From Anaerolineales bacterium UBA1136 (GTDB lineage: Bacteria > Chloroflexota > Anaerolineae > Anaerolineales > UBA11657), in contig DCAJ01000040.1 in the NCBI GenBank assembly GCA_002311455.1, forward strand, positions 3,982-20,639: a DNA stretch of 16,658 nucleotides. Reading direction: 5' to 3'. Made by a program: the position numbers and the translations under genes. Under the pieces are notes generated by a model. That model ran no database searches. It was not told where the DNA came from and was given only the letters and a program-made list of their open reading frames with translations. Below, piece after piece: positions 1 to 7,096 of the stretch; position 1 is the stretch's first letter, and each line of letters begins with the position of its first letter.

Positions 1-1
1 C

Positions 2-2482
2 CTGCCGGAGGCGGATCATCTCCCACCAGACAGCATGCAGTGTGAAACTCTTGAGAGTGAGCAATGCGCAGAGCTGCGCTGGAAACCTGTTGACGGTCTG
101 CTGACAGGGGCCCTTACCACGCTGCGAGTCGCGCCCACTAGCCCCAATGTGATTTACGCAGGCTTCGATGCGAACGATGTGAGCCTGTGGAAATCAGAAG
201 ATGCGGGCAACACATGGCAACGCGCCCACATGTCGGCTCATACTTCTGATGTGGCCATCAGTCCAGCAAGTCCATCCGTAGTCCTCTACAGTGAACTGGA
301 GGAGGGCATATTCATGTCGAAGGACAGTGGGATCAACTGGCAGGTCACTACAGGTAGCAACCAACAGGACTGGGTACGCACTTCGGGACTGTATTTCAAA
401 GCTCTGGCCTTCTCGTCTGATATCCCTGACTTGGCTTACGGCGTAGCTAGCCACGACAGGGGTCAGAGCTTTGACAAAGCAGAAGTGTTCCGCAGTGAGA
501 TGTCGGGCCTGAGCTGGAGCCACGTGGGGACCTGCCCGGACTGTGGCAGCGTGTACACGGTCGTAGTGCAACCAGGCGACCCCGACACCCTGTGGGTCGG
601 AGGCGATGGGGGTGTGCAGGTAAGCCACGACGCAGGGATTACTTGGAGCGGTAACCTGCTCACCGGACTGTCAAAATACGAGGCCGCCACACACGACCTC
701 GCTCTCCACCCCAGTGACCCGCTGACACTCCTTGCGGCAACTTCAGATGCCGGATTGTATAGGAGCACTGACGGTGGTCAAAGTTGGTCTCCGTCCAACG
801 ACGGGATCGAGAGCATACAAACCCACCAGGTTGTCTTTGCGCCGAGTGATCCAAATATAGCATACCTAACAACCCACGATGGTATCTACCGCAGCGACGA
901 CAATGGAAAGACATGGGCCCGTCATGACAACGGCTTGACCTACACCTTTACCAATGCCATTGCAGTCGACCCCACCAACGCCGACGTTGCGTATGTAGGT
1001 ACAGCTGTCGAGATAAACACCGCGCACTTCAACCATATGAATGAAGGGATGCGCGAAGGCGGAGGGTTGTACAAGACAACCGACGGAGGAAACAGCTGGC
1101 ACAGAATCGACGCTGACATTGAAGAACCTAACATTGTGGCGATGGCCACGCACCCATACCTGCCTTTCAATCTATGGGCAGCCGGCAAAGCAGGGCGAGG
1201 CGCATTTTTCACCCCAGACGCAGGTAACACTTGGATCAACAGTACATGGAGCGGGGCGCATTATCCCATGGTGTTCGCATTCTCCCGTACATTCCCTGCC
1301 AAACATTTTCTCTCCAGTAGTGTCAGGGGCGAGGAGATAACAACCAGTGTTGATGGAGGCAAGAGTTGGTACTCACTAGCGAGTGGACTGAATACGGCTG
1401 TCATCCAGAGTGCCGAGGTCAGCAAGCTAGTAATCGAAGGGCGCCAATTTCACGTTCACCTACATGGCTTTGCCGTGGCGCCGTCCAACCCGGACATTAT
1501 GTATACAGGCACCATTTACGACCCGACAATATTCGAGGAATACAGCATGATGGGTGCCGTGATCTTTTCGTCACGAGATAGCGGCAAAACCTGGTCGGAA
1601 GCCAGCAACGGCTTTCCTATCGAAACACCAACCTCTTTGAACGCCTTCGTCATACATCCCATAGAGCCCGACATCGCTTATGCTATGACATCTTCATACG
1701 AATCCAATATTGGCATAGGAATCTACAAGACGATCGATGGAGGGGAAAGTTGGAAGGAAATCAACAACGGACTTAATCCAGAAACAAACGATTTGCAGAT
1801 TGATCATGTGGAGCCGGATACTTTATACGCCGCCACTGATAGCGGGGTATATAAAACTGTTGATGGAGGTAATGTGTGGATGGTTGCTTCGACGGGCCTG
1901 CCCAGCGACGTGGTTTATGATTTGGCACTAGATCCCATCAACACACTTCAGCTATATGCCATAACCGACCGGGGAGTATACAAAACTAAGAATGGCGGCG
2001 AGCACTGGTATCCGGTGAATTTAGGTTTACCGGCTATCGCGCCCGCATTTATAGACGGGGACCCGGGGTCGAGCCGTTTTGACCGCGTTTTGGAGGTAGA
2101 TGCTACTGGCCGAGTGCTCTACGCCGCGGTCAACACTAGTACTGGCTCGGGTGGACGCCTTGAGCTATACCGGGCTGTCATGGAGCCCCTTATCATATTA
2201 GGATACGAATTCGAGCTAGACAGCGAAACTCTGCTGGTTGAGTCCACCTCGCACGTTTATGAAGTCTTATGGGATAAAAATGTCTTGGAGTTGCAGTTCA
2301 CCACGGCGGGACCGGCAGGCACAACCGGACGGACGACAGTCACTGTCCCAAACAAGTTTCTATCTGCACCTTTCCGCGTGTTTGTGGACGGCTCTGAGGT
2401 ACCGTCTACGAACAAGTCAGGTTCGGTCAGCTTCGAACACGCACACAACGGCCGCAGCGCTGTGATAATATCAGAGCAGTAA
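2..2482 (+). CDS. Asp-box (BNR/VPS10-like) beta-propeller surface protein, 5' end outside window
   Basis: The frame is open from base 2, so the ATG at base 35 is probably not the real start and the N-terminus, including any signal peptide, is missing. About twelve Asp-box motifs of the form S/T-x-D-x-G-x-T/S-W recur through the first ~680 residues (for example EDAGNTW, KDSGINW, STDGGQSW, TTDGGNSW, TIDGGESW), each followed by a turn-rich stretch with DPxNxxxxYA. This is the signature of sialidase/sortilin/Ycf48-type propellers, which hold the motif in a beta-hairpin. The last ~95 residues form a separate beta-rich domain (around FTTAGPAGTTGRTTVTVPN and FRVFVDGSEVP) resembling C-terminal modules of archaeal and bacterial secreted proteins. 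No catalytic glycosidase residues can be assigned, so the family is recognised but the function is unknown. It is probably exported and may bind a ligand or the cell surface. The gene is GC-richer than the right half of the window. Confidence 0.85.
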   Translation: MPEADHLPPDSMQCETLESEQCAELRWKPVDGLLTGALTTLRVAPTSPNVIYAGFDANDVSLWKSEDAGNTWQRAHMSAHTSDVAISPASPSVVLYSELEEGIFMSKDSGINWQVTTGSNQQDWVRTSGLYFKALAFSSDIPDLAYGVASHDRGQSFDKAEVFRSEMSGLSWSHVGTCPDCGSVYTVVVQPGDPDTLWVGGDGGVQVSHDAGITWSGNLLTGLSKYEAATHDLALHPSDPLTLLAATSDAGLYRSTDGGQSWSPSNDGIESIQTHQVVFAPSDPNIAYLTTHDGIYRSDDNGKTWARHDNGLTYTFTNAIAVDPTNADVAYVGTAVEINTAHFNHMNEGMREGGGLYKTTDGGNSWHRIDADIEEPNIVAMATHPYLPFNLWAAGKAGRGAFFTPDAGNTWINSTWSGAHYPMVFAFSRTFPAKHFLSSSVRGEEITTSVDGGKSWYSLASGLNTAVIQSAEVSKLVIEGRQFHVHLHGFAVAPSNPDIMYTGTIYDPTIFEEYSMMGAVIFSSRDSGKTWSEASNGFPIETPTSLNAFVIHPIEPDIAYAMTSSYESNIGIGIYKTIDGGESWKEINNGLNPETNDLQIDHVEPDTLYAATDSGVYKTVDGGNVWMVASTGLPSDVVYDLALDPINTLQLYAITDRGVYKTKNGGEHWYPVNLGLPAIAPAFIDGDPGSSRFDRVLEVDATGRVLYAAVNTSTGSGGRLELYRAVMEPLIILGYEFELDSETLLVESTSHVYEVLWDKNVLELQFTTAGPAGTTGRTTVTVPNKFLSAPFRVFVDGSEVPSTNKSGSVSFEHAHNGRSAVIISEQ

Positions 2483-2494
2483 AGCCCTTGTGAG

Positions 2495-2743
2495 ATGGCG
2501 TTTCCGCACAGTGAAGGGAGCTTATGTGGAGTGTGTTTCCGCTACCTGCAAAAACAGAAGGGGATCGGGGGCAAACACAACTCGACCGTCATTTTGAGCG
2601 TGCTCATTGACGTCCTATCGGGGCTGACAAAGGCGCGGCAAACTTCAAGCGAGTAGCTGATAGTCTACCAGCACGCCAAAGAGAAGGACCCCTCCACTAA
2701 GGCTATGGACAATCGCCGAGGAGGATGGCCTGACGACAAATAA
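2495..2743 (+). pseudogene. Degenerate reading frame with in-frame amber stop; possible tyrosine-recombinase tail
   Basis: An ATG at 2495 opens a frame of 53 codons that ends in TAG at 2654-2656. The same frame then continues without a stop to TAA at 2741-2743. The part after the amber codon, beginning LIVYQHAKEKDPSTKAMDNR, resembles the C-terminus of actinobacterial-type phage integrases, where the catalytic tyrosine sits in a YQHA-x-E/D-R-D context. The part before it is not recognisable. I call it a possible integrase remnant, but the similarity is short and judged by eye. It could also be an unrelated decayed gene. The nearby palindrome at 2763-2833 fits mobile-element debris. Confidence 0.3.
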
Positions 2744-2762
2744 CATCCACAAACTACGTCAC

Positions 2763-2833
2763 GATTAACGTCAAAATCCCAGACATACGCCCACGGCCTG
2801 CATGGTCTGTATGCTGGGATTTTGACGTTAATC
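2763..2833. repeat. Inverted repeat, 20-bp perfect arms plus imperfect extension
   Basis: Arms 2763-2782 and 2814-2833 are exact reverse complements (20 bp). The pairing continues inward for about six more bases (2783-2788 against 2809-2813) with one bulge, leaving a loop of about 20 nt. It lies between two convergent genes, so it could act as a bidirectional transcription stop. Neither side has a T-run, however, and the arms are long for an intrinsic terminator. The pentamer GTCAC occurs directly before the left arm (2758-2762) and two bases after the right arm (2836-2840), so a small MITE-like insertion is an alternative. Confidence 0.85.
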
Positions 2834-2898
2834 AAGTCACCCGCTTTTGCGCCGGGTCCGGGCGTGCTTCTTGTTCCGGAGCCCACCAAGTCCGCGGT

Positions 2899-4380
2899 TT
2901 ATTTGCCCTCCTCGAAGGACTGGAGCCATTCCTCAACTTTGCGAGCAGCAATGTCACGCCCGCCTAGGCCAAACGCCAGCGCAATCGCAACTGCAACTGC
3001 ACCGAGCAACAGACCGAAGGCGAGGTTGACGATCTCGCTTGCCACACCGAGTTGTCCTAGGGCCAGCGCGACAACCAGCACCATGATACTGATGCGCGCG
3101 AACCGTCCGAGCATCTGAGCATTTTCGGCTCTAGTGCTCTGAATCAGATTACGGGCGAGGTTCGCTAGATACATGCCGACGCCTAAAATGACGACGGCGA
3201 CGAGCGCCTGACCCGAGTAGCCGAGCACGGTCGCAACCAGCTCTGCGATGATGTCAAAGCCGAGAAAGCCGGCTGCCTCAACGGAGGCTAACAGCATCAC
3301 GCCGACGAGCACGACGTAGCCGACGATGTCGGAGGGAGTCTTCTGTCCTTCGCTCGACTCCTGTCCCAGCCCAATCCAGAAAAGTACGCGATTGAACCCT
3401 ACACCTGCAAGGACGCCACTCACGAGGTCGCCGATCCAGCGGCCGATGTATAACGACACACTGAGAACAACAATCGCGCCAACGAAGCCCGGAATGCCAT
3501 CCCAGATTACACCGAGCATGGTGGTCGCCGGGCCAGAAATCGAATCAATGTTCAGCGCATCGAGCGCGGCGATGGCGACCTGGATCATGATCAGCGCGTT
3601 GACGACGGTGCCAATCAGCGCAGAGAGCTTCTGATCGCCAAGGTTCAAGCGTTCGCCCCAGCGGTCGATACCAGCTGCGGCCAGAACGTTCGTAAGAATC
3701 TGGCGCACGATGCGTGCGGCAAACCACCCCACGAGCAGAATCGCGCCCGCGCCCAGTAAGCTCGGGATGTACCCGAGCAGGTCGTCGAAGAGACCCTGCA
3801 CCGGCGCAACCAACCCGTCCATGCCGACCACACCCAGCACAGCCGGCAGGAAAAGCAGGAACACGAGCCAAAAGACGGCATCGCCAAGGGACGAACTGAC
3901 GCTCGCTTCGTCGTCGTCGAGACCAGCGCTTTTGCGCAAACGTTCATCAAAGTTTGTCGCATTTAGTGCCTTGGTGATGACGAAGCGCAAGATGCTGGCA
4001 ACGATCCAGGCGACTAGCAAAATGATGCCCGCGCCAAGAATGCTCGGCGCAAATTCGAATAGTGCCGTCAACAAGGCATTTATTGGTCCCGTGACGAAAG
4101 TCAACCCCAGACGCTGGAAAAACGCCCCTAGTACGAATAGCATCACGATGTAATAAGCCGCCTTGCCAAACGCGCGCGCCGCGTCAACCGGCTCGCCTTC
4201 ATCTCGCGACAGCCACTGCTTCAGCCGGTCGTCGATCTTCGTGCGTCGGAAAACTCCGCGTACAGTCCAGCCAACGAGGACTGCTATGATCCAGCCGACG
4301 ACCAGAATCACCAGCGCCACCCCGATGGTGAGCATAGAGCCGGAAATCTGATCTAAGAGACTTTGTAGTAATTCAGTCAT
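2899..4380 (-). CDS. Polytopic membrane protein with conserved TM-helix repeats (CmpX/MscS-like channel family)
   Basis: The 493-residue protein is almost entirely hydrophobic segments. A block of the form P-S-hh-GAGhhLLhhWhhA occurs near residues 112-138 and 206-230, with related copies at 297-320 and 390-412. These are tandem Conserved-TM-helix units (the PF05552 type). Near the C-terminus, around residues 459-479, the helix ends in AIALAFGLGGRDIAA, which matches the pore-helix/linker signature of MscS-related channels. The full MscS beta-domain and C-terminal vestibule are absent, and the protein stops 14 residues later. It is likely an inner-membrane channel or a scaffold in osmotic or cell-envelope stress. 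The ATG at 4380 is preceded by AGGAGAAG at about six bases' spacing, which supports the start. It is convergent with the Asp-box gene and appears to be transcribed alone. Confidence 0.85.
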   Translation of the reverse strand: MTELLQSLLDQISGSMLTIGVALVILVVGWIIAVLVGWTVRGVFRRTKIDDRLKQWLSRDEGEPVDAARAFGKAAYYIVMLFVLGAFFQRLGLTFVTGPINALLTALFEFAPSILGAGIILLVAWIVASILRFVITKALNATNFDERLRKSAGLDDDEASVSSSLGDAVFWLVFLLFLPAVLGVVGMDGLVAPVQGLFDDLLGYIPSLLGAGAILLVGWFAARIVRQILTNVLAAAGIDRWGERLNLGDQKLSALIGTVVNALIMIQVAIAALDALNIDSISGPATTMLGVIWDGIPGFVGAIVVLSVSLYIGRWIGDLVSGVLAGVGFNRVLFWIGLGQESSEGQKTPSDIVGYVVLVGVMLLASVEAAGFLGFDIIAELVATVLGYSGQALVAVVILGVGMYLANLARNLIQSTRAENAQMLGRFARISIMVLVVALALGQLGVASEIVNLAFGLLLGAVAVAIALAFGLGGRDIAARKVEEWLQSFEEGK

Positions 4381-4625
4381 GTTTTCTTCTCCTGTGAATG
4401 TTAACGAGCAACTGCACGTGAATCCGACCGCGCAATTTGACTCGATGAATAGGGGTGCATATTTGCTCTTGCAGTGCTACTTAGCGATCTGACAACTCAA
4501 TTCCAGGATGTCAAGGTTTCGCTAGTAACTTCGACATTGTTTTACGAGTGTCCGCAATAATCTCAGATGAGACTATCTTGCTGTAGAGACGATCCAGCGG
4601 GAATTGGAATGTGCTACATGCTATT

Positions 4626-4655
4626 ATTATAGCACTATACCAATAATGCTGTACA
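4626..4655 (-). promoter_or_regulatory. Candidate sigma70-type promoter for the TM-helix channel gene
   Basis: On the minus strand a perfect TATAAT (plus-strand 4626-4631) lies 18 bp downstream of TGTACA (4650-4655), which matches the -35 consensus at four of six positions. Transcription would start near 4619 and give a leader of about 240 nt before the ATG at 4380. The long leader and weak -35 make this tentative. Confidence 0.35.
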
Positions 4656-4707
4656 TGACCACTGTTGTGCGCGGTAAATTCTCGCAAGACCTCTCAGGTG
4701 TTTTTCG

Positions 4708-5039
4708 TTACGAATCAGGGCCGAGTTGATCGCGGGTTAAACCGCATTCTATACAGGGTCCTGAAGTATTAAACGGGTCTAACTCGTAGAGCTGACACCA
4801 GAACCGAATCGGATCCGAAAACATACGGTCTGGTTGACTTTCGTTGCCTTCAAAGACTAACCGGACCGTAATTAAGGGCTGAAAGCTCCAGTATTCCGAG
4901 CCGTCGATCTTTTGAGTTTGCGAGGGTTTACTTATAGCGCAAACCTGGGTTGAGTCTTCTTCATCGTTGAACTCGATTACTGCATCTGGATAGCTGCTGA
5001 TCGCAGCTCATGAAGAACATTGCTCACCGTTTCTTTCAT
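4708..5039 (-). pseudogene. Unrecognised ~110-residue gene interrupted by a one-base frameshift
   Basis: On the minus strand an ATG at 5039, directly after GGAAAGGA, starts MKETVSNVLHEL. About ten codons later the coding signal moves by one base into a frame that is open for 99 codons (5007 to the TAA at 4708-4710). That frame reads AAISSYPDAVIEFNDEEDS, then EYWSFQPLITVRLVFEGNES, and ends PCIECGLTRDQLGPDS. The amino-acid composition (W, Y, F, hydrophobic beta-like runs, few rare residues) looks like a folded protein. The join needs one missing base near 5000-5012, from a mutation, a sequencing error or, less likely, programmed frameshifting. I do not recognise the family. A C-x2-C pair near the end (GPCIECG) could bind metal. 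A chance open frame cannot be excluded. Confidence 0.4.
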
Positions 5040-5250
5040 TCCTTTCCGATCATGCGCTCCGCGTCGCCAACCTGGATCAATTGAGGGTCATTTTAACACC
5101 GGCGGCCTGAATTCCATGTAGTACTGCTGCGGTCACATTTTTCGCCACGGTTAGAAGGCATCTACCCAAGCGCGGGTACGAGAGCGGTACAGAAAGCTGT
5201 CTTCGGCATCACATGCGGCTCTGGGCCAGTCGCTAAATGCACAATCGCCA

Positions 5251-5527
5251 TCACAAGGGCGGCGTGTCGGTGTCTTCAAGAAGGTAGACGTTCGGCAGAT
5301 TCTTTAGCGCCGGAGTGTTGCATTGCAGTGTGAAGCGCATCCGCAGCGACAAAGGCACGCGCCTTTTCCAGACTGTCAATCTCTGACATGACTGTTATCT
5401 GGTTAGGGTCGTTTGCGTTACGAAAGACAAATTCACCTTCGGAACCGGCGGCCTTGAGTTCAGACCTCAATTCATCGAATGCGGCCATCCACAGGTCATA
5501 GTCCTCAACGGATATCTGGCCAACCAC
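5251..5527 (-). pseudogene. Small dimeric alpha/beta-barrel (monooxygenase-like) protein with frameshift near its C-terminus
   Basis: From a GTG at 5527 the frame reads VGQISVEDYDLWMAAFDE, then EFVFRNANDPNQITVMSEID, then SLEKARAFVAADALHTAMQH. This is the strand-helix-strand pattern of small ferredoxin-like stress-response or antibiotic-biosynthesis-monooxygenase proteins of about 95-105 residues. The frame runs out at a TGA at 5276 after an uncharacteristic tail. A second frame beginning at 5313 reads PALKNLPNVYLLEDTDTPPL to a TGA at 5251-5253, which is the expected last strand. One extra base near 5300-5317 therefore breaks the gene. The N-terminus is also unusual: the coding signal extends upstream of the GTG (SYVVGQ) with no ATG. 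It is either a decaying gene or the product of an assembly error. Neighbouring debris on both sides favours decay. Confidence 0.6.
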
Positions 5528-5668
5528 GTAGCTCGGCCGGGGCTCCTTCTCGCTGCACAGCGACGGTAGATGAGGCCTTTGTCACGGATCAGCGAGTGAC
5601 TGCGTTCAGGCCGAAGGTTGCGTTCTGCCCGGCGATGCAGCCTGAGCTAGAAGAAACAACTGAATCTG

Positions 5669-5714
5669 TATATGTCATGCGGTCCCGACACCCGTCGGGA
5701 CCGCATGACATATA
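5669..5714. repeat. Perfect 21-bp inverted repeat with 4-nt loop
   Basis: Arms 5669-5689 and 5694-5714 are exact reverse complements separated by ACCC. The inner part of the arm is GTCGGGACCGCATGACA. Unlike a terminator, it is not followed by a T-run on either strand and is not placed just after a gene end. A related half-copy lies at 5852-5868, so this looks like a dispersed palindromic element (REP- or MITE-like). Confidence 0.9.
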
Positions 5715-5851
5715 AGGCTCTGGTAGTCACTTGGCTCCATCCTCACTATCAACACCAACCTGCCTATGCTTAGCCTAGCTTCACTTGTAGGGAAGTTGGA
5801 ACGCTACCCAATTGGACTGTCGATCACCCTAGCCTACTCTGCCACGTGACA

Positions 5852-5868
5852 GTCGGGACCGCGTGACA
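5852..5868. repeat. Half-copy of the 5669-5714 repeat arm
   Basis: GTCGGGACCGCGTGACA here matches the right arm at 5694-5710 at 16 of 17 positions, in the same orientation, 158 bases downstream. It is flanked by CACGTGACA-like sequence. It suggests that the palindrome belongs to a repeat family or is a two-site binding target just upstream of the DUF3105 promoter. Confidence 0.75.
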
Positions 5869-5917
5869 CTGACTCGTTTCAAATAGGAGCGGATTTTTCT
5901 TTTTGAACAGACCATGC

Positions 5918-5946
5918 TTGCTGACCCTCTGGAGCGGGTGTATAGT
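5918..5946 (+). promoter_or_regulatory. Sigma70-type promoter for the DUF3105 gene
   Basis: TTGCTG at 5918-5923 and TATAGT at 5941-5946 are separated by exactly 17 bp. Transcription would start near 5953, leaving a leader of about 80 nt before the ATG at 6034. The repeat half-copy at 5852-5868 lies about 50 bp upstream of the -35. Confidence 0.55.
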
Positions 5947-6033
5947 AATAGAATGCTAGTCTTGCAACGACAGCCGTTCTGGAAAGGCCTGTTCAGCCCC
6001 CGCCTGACGACAAGATAGGACATCCAGATTCAA

Positions 6034-6594
6034 ATGGCGAAGAAGAAGACTAAAGGGCGCTTGTCTGGCCGAGAAAGAGCACGACAGCAACGGCGTCGAC
6101 GCATGCTGCAGCAGCGGCTGTTGCAGGCCGCAATTGGCCTGATTGTGGTATTGCTTGTAGCCGGCGTGATTTATATGGCTACCAGACCGAAGCCGGGCGA
6201 AGCCGTCCCTAGTTTGGGCAATACCCATATCCAGCCTCCGCAAGAAGCCTCCTATAATACCCGCCCGCCTACATCTGGTTCCCACTTCTCCGGGCTCGCG
6301 CGCTGGGGTGTGCACTCTGAACCGATCGTGGACGAACTGGCGGTGCACAACCTGGAGGACGGCGGTGTGCTCGTGCAATATGATTGCCCTGATGGCTGCG
6401 ATGCGTTGATCGGGCAGCTCGTGGGAGTGATGGACAACTACGACAGCCAGGTGATTATCGCGCCATATCCAGACATGGAGACGCGTATCGCGCTCACGGC
6501 CTGGGGGCGGATTGATGCCTTTGACGAGTTCGATGAAGATCGAATTGTACAGTTTATCGAGGCCTACCGGGGAATTGACCACCACTCGAGATGA
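6034..6594 (+). CDS. DUF3105 family membrane-anchored protein
   Basis: The 186-residue protein begins with a strongly basic segment (residues 1-28, many K/R), followed by one membrane helix (about 31-48). The rest is therefore probably outside the cytoplasm. The soluble part carries the DUF3105 pattern: YNTRPPTSGSHFSGLARWGVH (75-94), then H105-N-LEDGGVLVQYDCPDGC (105-122), then APYPDMETRIALTAWGR (143-159). Conserved His residues (84, 94, 105) and two Cys (118, 122) could bind metal, but the biochemical function of the family is not known to me. The length is normal for the family. The ATG at 6034 follows a weak AGGA at about 12 bases. The gene is convergent with the zip-mco operon, and a recombinase remnant begins 30 bases after its stop. 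Confidence 0.85.
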   Translation: MAKKKTKGRLSGRERARQQRRRRMLQQRLLQAAIGLIVVLLVAGVIYMATRPKPGEAVPSLGNTHIQPPQEASYNTRPPTSGSHFSGLARWGVHSEPIVDELAVHNLEDGGVLVQYDCPDGCDALIGQLVGVMDNYDSQVIIAPYPDMETRIALTAWGRIDAFDEFDEDRIVQFIEAYRGIDHHSR

Positions 6595-6623
6595 TGAGAG
6601 GTGATAATCGTATAGCATGCTAG

Positions 6624-6806
6624 AGCGATTACAGGCAACGAGTTAGCAAAATCAAGACTGAGCTTGCAGAGCTGAGACCACCCAGGCACCATGAGGTATT
6701 CACCGCCGGAGACCTGCTCGCTGATATTGGTCAGATATGGGGAGAAGCTACACTGAAGGAGAAGAAGAGCCTGCTGCCACTGGTGATTCAACAGGCAGAA
6801 ATATAA
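6624..6806 (+). pseudogene. C-terminal remnant of a large serine recombinase
   Basis: Sixty sense codons end at a TAA (6804-6806) and have no start codon of their own. They read a charged coiled-coil stretch (VSKIKTELAELRPPR) followed by FTAGDLLADIGQIWGEATLKEKKSLLPLVIQQAEI. The pattern of coiled coil, then D-L/I-x2-h-W-x-x-A-T-x-E/K-K/R-x-x-L-L-x-x-h, is the usual C-terminus of large serine (resolvase-type) recombinases. A short piece in another frame just upstream (MLERLQAT, 6617-6640) may be the preceding coiled coil before a frameshift. The catalytic and zinc-ribbon domains are absent. It is therefore a dead fragment left by a mobile element. Confidence 0.6.
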
Positions 6807-7096
6807 ACTCCCGGTGTCTTGTAAGACTAACGCCGAATCCTCCCTGCTATGGTGTCATGAGCGCACAGATAGCAAGACACGGAGTGCGATCCCAACTAGG
6901 CCTTACCTACTGCACTGTACTTGCAGCATATTTCCCACGGGTTTGCGTTCCAAAGCTTTGCGCATCTCTCCTATACATAAAGTACTCGCTCAGCGTTCCC
7001 GGAAGGTATGATGAGCTCTAGCAGTGCTATCCGGTTGGGGCATGTGGCTTGGTTACACGGTCGACAGCAATTCTGGGGCTCCCTATACCAGTTTTT
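6807..7096. other. Gene-free stretch between recombinase remnant and zip
   Basis: These 290 bases contain short overlapping open frames on the plus strand but nothing with recognisable protein character. No clear terminator hairpin was found for the zip gene, which ends at 7097 on the minus strand. Confidence 0.5.

Larger units (their letters stand above)
2483..2898. other. Intergenic stretch between convergent genes with degraded ORF and palindrome
   Basis: These 416 bases lie between the convergent Asp-box and TM-helix channel genes. They hold a degenerate reading frame (2495-2743) and an almost perfect inverted repeat (2763-2833), listed separately. I see no other gene. No classical hairpin with a T-run follows the stop at 2482. 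Confidence 0.6.
5528..5917. other. Gene-free stretch with inverted repeat family
   Basis: Apart from the hairpin at 5669-5714 and its half-copy at 5852-5868, I see no convincing gene here. On the minus strand, around 5578-5625, a short run reading SLIRDKGLIY looks faintly coding, but it is too short to name. Confidence 0.5.

Noticed and set aside
3710..4153. 147-codon plus-strand frame opposite the TM-helix channel gene
   Set aside because: Its composition is rich in S, T, P, N and K, as expected from the antisense of a GC-rich membrane-protein gene. No ribosome binding site or family.
5054..5250. Several short minus-strand frames (for example one ending AAVLHGIQAAGVKMTLN at about 5082)
   Set aside because: They look mildly coding but are under 45 codons, lack starts and match nothing that I recognise.
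5540..5650. Minus-strand run reading SLIRDKGLIY, resembling AAA ATPase C-termini
   Set aside because: The match is about ten residues and the reading degenerates on both sides, too little to call even a pseudogene.
5956..6618. 220-codon frame on the minus strand opposite the DUF3105 gene
   Set aside because: It mirrors a gene with a clear family match, promoter and membrane helix. The antisense product has no recognisable domain.
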